A DNA stretch of 64,000 nt from the NCBI RefSeq assembly GCF_001649575.2, contig NC_051433.1:20775947-20839946 (forward strand). Direction: 5' to 3'. The notes beneath the pieces were generated by a model. It did no database searches. It saw only the letters and a program-made list of their open reading frames with translations, and was not told where the DNA came from. The DNA comes from Kryptolebias marmoratus. Its lineage: Eukaryota > Chordata > Actinopteri > Cyprinodontiformes > Rivulidae. Each line of letters begins with the position of its first letter. Positions within the stretch are counted from its first letter, which is position 1. Shown here piece after piece: positions 59,621 through 64,000 of this stretch. A program made the translations under genes and the position numbers.

Positions 59621-61639
59621 ACATGAAAATGAAATCTGAAAATTGTTCATCTGGCTTTAAGCAACGTCCTACCCCTGAAATATCTCAGAGTATTTTACTA
59701 CCTTCATGCTGCTTTGGAGAACTCTGCTGTTTTTAGATTTTACTCTTTACACTCAGACCTTTGGCCCTGTGGATCGTAATGACCTGCTATCACAGCTTCG
59801 GTCATTAAAGATAATATTCTGCACTTCTTTGAGTCATATTTAATAAAGTAGATGTTTTATTTCACATATTTAACTGCTGTTCTACTTAAAAACTGAGTTC
59901 CACAAGACTCTATTATAGACAAAACGTGCCATAATCAAGAATAAATATAAAATTTACCTATATAGTATTTAAAGTCAACTCTGTCTGTCTGTCAGCATTA
60001 TAAAATAAAGACATTGAGTTTAAACTTGTGCCAAGTGTTTGCACTGGATCTTTGTTTACAACTTTGCTTTGAAATGTGGACAGCGATATGCATTCCCTCA
60101 AGGAATGGTGCTTTTATTAACTTGGGATTGGGTGACAAAATGTATTTCTCACCTGAACTGTGGATTTATTGCTTAGCTTGGATCATTGAGCGGAAAATTG
60201 AAGTGTTTTGCTTTCCTATAGCAACGAGCATATGCAAATGTAATAAAAAACAAACAAACTTGAGTTTCACAAAAAAAAAAGAATTGGAATATCAAAACCA
60301 ACTAAGTGTCCAAACTCATACAAATGCAGCAAATAGGAGGTGACAATAGTAAGAATCAAAGGCCCAGTGGCAATCACCTGCTGCCTTGAAACCGTCTTGT
60401 GTTGAGAGGGGAATTAGAGCCGTTTTTATCAAACTTTGTAAATGAAGTTATGCACGATGTCATGATATATCTTGAGATGAAGACACAAACCGTTACAGTC
60501 GGTCTTACGGGTAAATCAGAGTTGCAGTTTTTGTAGCGGATCGACATCGAGAGAAGAGTGTGATTAGAGTTTACATGGTTGTAAGGAGTTGTTATGAGGT
60601 TATGGTCATCTGCAGAAAGCTGATTACATCCCTGTGAGAAGATCGTGACACTCATGTTGCGAAACAGACACCACCAAATTCAACACAGGCCTGGCAGTCA
60701 CGTCGGTGCAAGGAATTTGATGTGCAGCCACCTGCTTTAAGCTGCAGCGGGAATTTAGCAACGCCAGCGTTGTCCCCGTTTAACACTTCAATATCCACTG
60801 TGATTGCTTTGAAGGATTGTTACCCTAAAGCCTAACATTGGTCCCTCAAGTATTCTGATGGAAACAATGCAGCTTGCTACGCTGGCTGAACAGGATTACA
60901 TTCTTCGTTTTGACCATGGGCCTTTTTAAAAGGGATTACAATGCAAACAAAGGAGGGTCACCGCATATATTTACTAAAGACGTTCTTTAATAAGATTAGC
61001 TTCAGTGTAGCGTATTGGTCACAGATGTAGACTGGCTCATCTTTCCTTTGTCTAATCACCCCCTGATGCAGACATAAGCTGAAGCTCTTAGAGGAGAGCA
61101 TGAGGAAAAATTTACTGTCTTTGAATCGTCAAATAAATGCTTAGAGAATGCAAAAAAAAAAGAGGACCTGGGTAAGAAGGTGCTATATTCTGGGTGTTAC
61201 TTTATATAAGAGGAGCAGGGAAGAGAAAAACATCAGATTTTGTCTGTCATATTGTTGTAAGACTAGAAGTGTCTAGTGTCTGGCCTATTTTCTGATCCCA
61301 AACTGATACAGTAGCAACAACTATTTGGTTCATAGATTTTCCTCCATATATTTGTCACCAGTAACTACATTAACCTGTGGGCTCATTTCATTTTTCATCT
61401 TATCAGCTCAAACTGTCTTGACTCTGTTAGTCCAGTACTTTGCTCTGCTGATCAGATAAAGCTGTAACTTGTGTTTTGTGCTAATTAGCGAATGCTGAAA
61501 CGCCAATCTAAACTCCTTTAAAACACTTCGACTTGAAGTCTGCTCAGAGTTCCTTGAAGGAATGCACATCGCCCGCCGCCTTTCACATCAAAGTTTTAAA
61601 CCAATCAAGTCTCATGTTGAGAAGTGACAAAGTTAGAGC

Positions 61640-61961
61640 TGCTTTGGACCAAAACTTTAAAATAACGTAATGCGACATATCGCGCGAACAGAGGGCACTG
61701 GAAATACGTGATGTGGATGACTCTAGGCTAGGACCACATTAAATAAGGTCGGCCATCTTGAATTGGGTTAATCAGTTAAAGACATCTATTGAAAGTTTTA
61801 TTAAAACTTGTCCAGTGGTTCAGGAGATTTTTTTTTTTTTTTTGCTAACAGACAATCAAGGAGGACTCCAAAACACCGAATGAAAGTTTTAAGCAAAAAT
61901 CCTGTCTAACGTGAGGAGCTCACAGTACGTGTTGTGGATGACTCTCAGCTACTACCTGTGG
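61640..61961. repeat. Diverged copy of the 306-bp-period repeat family
   Basis: It shares GGCCATCTTGAATTGGGTT, TTGCTAACAGACAA and GATGACTCTCAGCTACTACC with the 36.8-37.2 kb copy, and carries an internal T17 tract at 61831-61847. It abuts a fold-back element fragment at its right end. Confidence 0.65.
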
Positions 61962-62015
61962 TCATAATTAAACTCTTATTTCACCAAACTGAGGTTGTGC
62001 AAAGAACCATGTTGT
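61962..62015. mobile_element. Fold-back element, right-arm fragment
   Basis: GTGGTCATAATTAAACTC, TTTCACCAAACTGAGGTTGT and GCAAAGAACCA match the right arm. It starts exactly where the neighbouring 306-bp-type repeat ends. Confidence 0.5.
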
Positions 62016-63739
62016 CATAATGAGTACTGCTTCACAGGGTTCGTTTGTCACATAAAACAAAAACATCCGGACAGGAAATAAGTATGAAAATGATTTTATT
62101 TTGAAGGGCACGGGAAGTAACGGCAGGTAACTTCTGTGGAGAGAATTGCAGCGACAGTTAGCAGTTCTCCAGGTATATATGATAACATTGTTCTGCTTAG
62201 TAGTTTTGAGACTATTTCTCTGACTTCGTCCTTTTTGGGGTTTTAGGTTCCTGAGGAGGAGGCGGATTCCAGAGGAAACAATAGCTCTGAGGCTGGACCA
62301 ATCACCACGAGGCAACTATCAGACCAACGAAGAATACTGTCTCAGCTCAGCCTTACACACCCAGGTGGCAATCAGCTCTCAAGGAAAACAGCTAATCATG
62401 AAAACAAAAATATATATAAAAAAGAAGATATTACTGTTCATCACCTTGCCACGTGATTCCACTTCAAAACGCCTGAATGTTTTAAGTATTTAACTGGCTT
62501 TAAACGAAGCAGAAAGCCAAAGAGGAGCGAGATCGGACAGACGTCTTCACGCACCGAACAGTCCCAATCAGGTTCATGGACAAATGTCAGCTCGACCAGA
62601 GTGTGAAGAAATGTAAGACACATTTCTAATAGCCACAGAAGTATTTGATCACTGAAACAGACACCCGCAGTCAAGAGCGGAGCGTTGACGACTCTGTCGC
62701 AGCCATCAAAGATCAGCTTCTCGCCGATCCATTCACACCTGCCTCTGTTTCTTCTTCCTGTGCCTCCTGCAGGTGAGAAAATAATCCTCCCTCTCAGCCC
62801 ATTAGTCACAGAGGATTAGACCGTTAGCAAAGACAGAGATGGGAGGTGAGCAGGGGGGGAAAAGAGACAGAAAAAATCCATTTGATATTATGAGGTAATG
62901 ACTCCACGAAAACTATATTCCCAGGAAGACTACGGTGCAGGAGCAAAGATGGACTGTTCATGTTTAGTGAAATTAAAAAGCATTTATCCAGATTAAACTT
63001 GAGTGCGGAACTGGGGCACACCTGGAAAGGTAGCATCTGACGTGACGTCCCAGAGTTGCACGTTATTCATCAGAGATTTCTGAGTCTGAGAGCACATCTG
63101 TATGAAACTAATTCGTCCCGGTCTCGTGCTTGAACTGCAGACTCGGGCCGACTTTATTACCAGCGCTGATCGGGGTCCGTCCACCTCCAGCCCTCTCAGA
63201 GGCTCATCTGGAAGTCACGACTCATTTATCACCTTCTGATCTAATTAAACAAGCTGAAGCGTTGATGAAAGCGGGGATCTGGCTCCATTATCCGGCTCCA
63301 TTAGCCGACGGCACAACAAAACTGCTCCCCATCCTTCACAACTCTCCGTCCACCTCGCTCACCCACACTGCGCCCCCCTCCTGCAGCTGCCGTTAGGGAA
63401 TTTCATCCTGTTTGCACCTCATTTGTGTGAATGCTGAGTCAGCGTGCGCACCGTTTCCTGGGCTTTATTTTTCGTGCGTTTAATTTTTTTTTTAACTACT
63501 TCTGCGTGCTTTGTGCTTCTTTAACCATATGCGTATCAACATATTCAGCTCATTCAGGAGACGGTTGCTATGACGTTTGGGTTTTGGAATTTCTATACTT
63601 TTCAAAAATATTTAACTTTATTCAGAAAGAAATAGAAAAACACTGAGATCTCTTTAATCCATTTAAAAGATTGTTTTCTTTGAAATCTGCTTTAGAAAAC
63701 CTGCTCTGTTTTGGTCTTATTATGCAACTTTTAGCTTTT

Positions 63740-64000
63740 ATCTAATATTTGGCTACTTTTCATTTTTAGCTAGCCTTCTACTACTTTTAGCGTTCACCTA
63801 GCTTTTTGCTACTTTTAGCTTTAGCTACTTTTATATTTTAGCTAGCCTTTTGATGCTTTTAGGCTAAAATCATCAAAAGGCTAGCTAAAAATGAAAAGTA
63901 GCCAAATGGTAGATAAAGCTAAAAGTTTTAGCTTTTATCTACCATTTGGCTACTTTTCATCTTTTAGCTAACCTTTAGCTGCTTTTAGCTTTTACCTAGC
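63740..64000. repeat. AGCTTTTAG-type satellite with nested hairpins
   Basis: Copies of CTACTTTTAGCTTT and TTTTAGCTAGCC fill the segment in both orientations. TAGCTAGCCTTTTGATG (63839-63855) is the exact reverse complement of 63871-63887. The 34 nt at 63891-63924 pair with 63926-63960 apart from one extra base, around a single-base loop. The 63747-63775 block also pairs with 63877-63905. The array runs off the window edge. Confidence 0.85.

Larger units (their letters stand above)
59621..63739. other. No gene seen apart from listed repeats
   Basis: AT-rich sequence; 63120-63420 is non-repetitive and GC-richer, with CTGATCTAATTAAACAAGCT, and could be a conserved element. Minus-strand frames at 61968-62315 and 62441-62809 show no domain I recognise. 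Confidence 0.5.

Noticed and set aside
1..64000. CRISPR array, bacterial operon, prophage or plasmid features
   Set aside because: No regularly spaced repeats, Shine-Dalgarno-led gene chains or bacterial gene families; the window is eukaryotic.

Overview
This window is vertebrate DNA, almost certainly from a percomorph-type teleost fish. The evidence is the single recognisable coding exon, which is a MAGI-family first exon with a canonical splice donor, together with abundant CA/TG microsatellites and fish-type interspersed repeats: V-SINE-like SINEs, hAT-type MITEs with 8-bp target-site duplications, a LINE reverse-transcriptase remnant, and other repeats remembered from teleost genomes. I see no bacterial, viral or organellar gene content. 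Two runs of N are assembly gaps.

Layout. The only gene I can support is the first coding exon of a MAGI1-like scaffold protein, on the minus strand at 40334-40631. It encodes the N-terminus and first PDZ domain, and ends in CCAG|GTAAGT after 99 codons plus 1 nt (phase 1). Transcription runs toward lower coordinates, so 1-40333 is inferred to be the start of a very long intron 1, and no further MAGI exon was recognised in it. This intron part holds repeats, two hAT-type elements with clear target-site duplications, a very dense CpG island near 34.5-34.98 kb, a pair of adjacent perfect hairpins near 33.7 kb, and several non-repetitive AT/homeobox-motif-rich stretches that could be conserved enhancers (not tested).

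Region 40632-41260 is the CpG-rich 5' flank and promoter of the gene. It contains a GTCACGTGAC E-box palindrome. An NRF1-type palindrome and a TATAAAA motif lie a further 400-450 bp upstream. From 41.3 kb to 64 kb I see no gene. This is repeat-rich upstream DNA with a family of fold-back (inverted-repeat) elements, one split by a V-SINE; an old interspersed repeat split by a hAT MITE; a degraded minus-strand LINE 3' part; a spliced-looking non-coding module at 45.4-45.7 kb; a degenerate minisatellite; and, at the right edge, an AGCTTTTAG-type satellite with strong cruciform potential.

The open reading frames other than the MAGI exon are short, low-complexity, in shadow frames, or inside repeats, and were not called as genes. 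I found no convincing new biological system. The best leads are the intronic CpG island, the fold-back element family and the cruciform-forming repeats. Repeat family names are from memory of teleost repeats and were not checked against a library.
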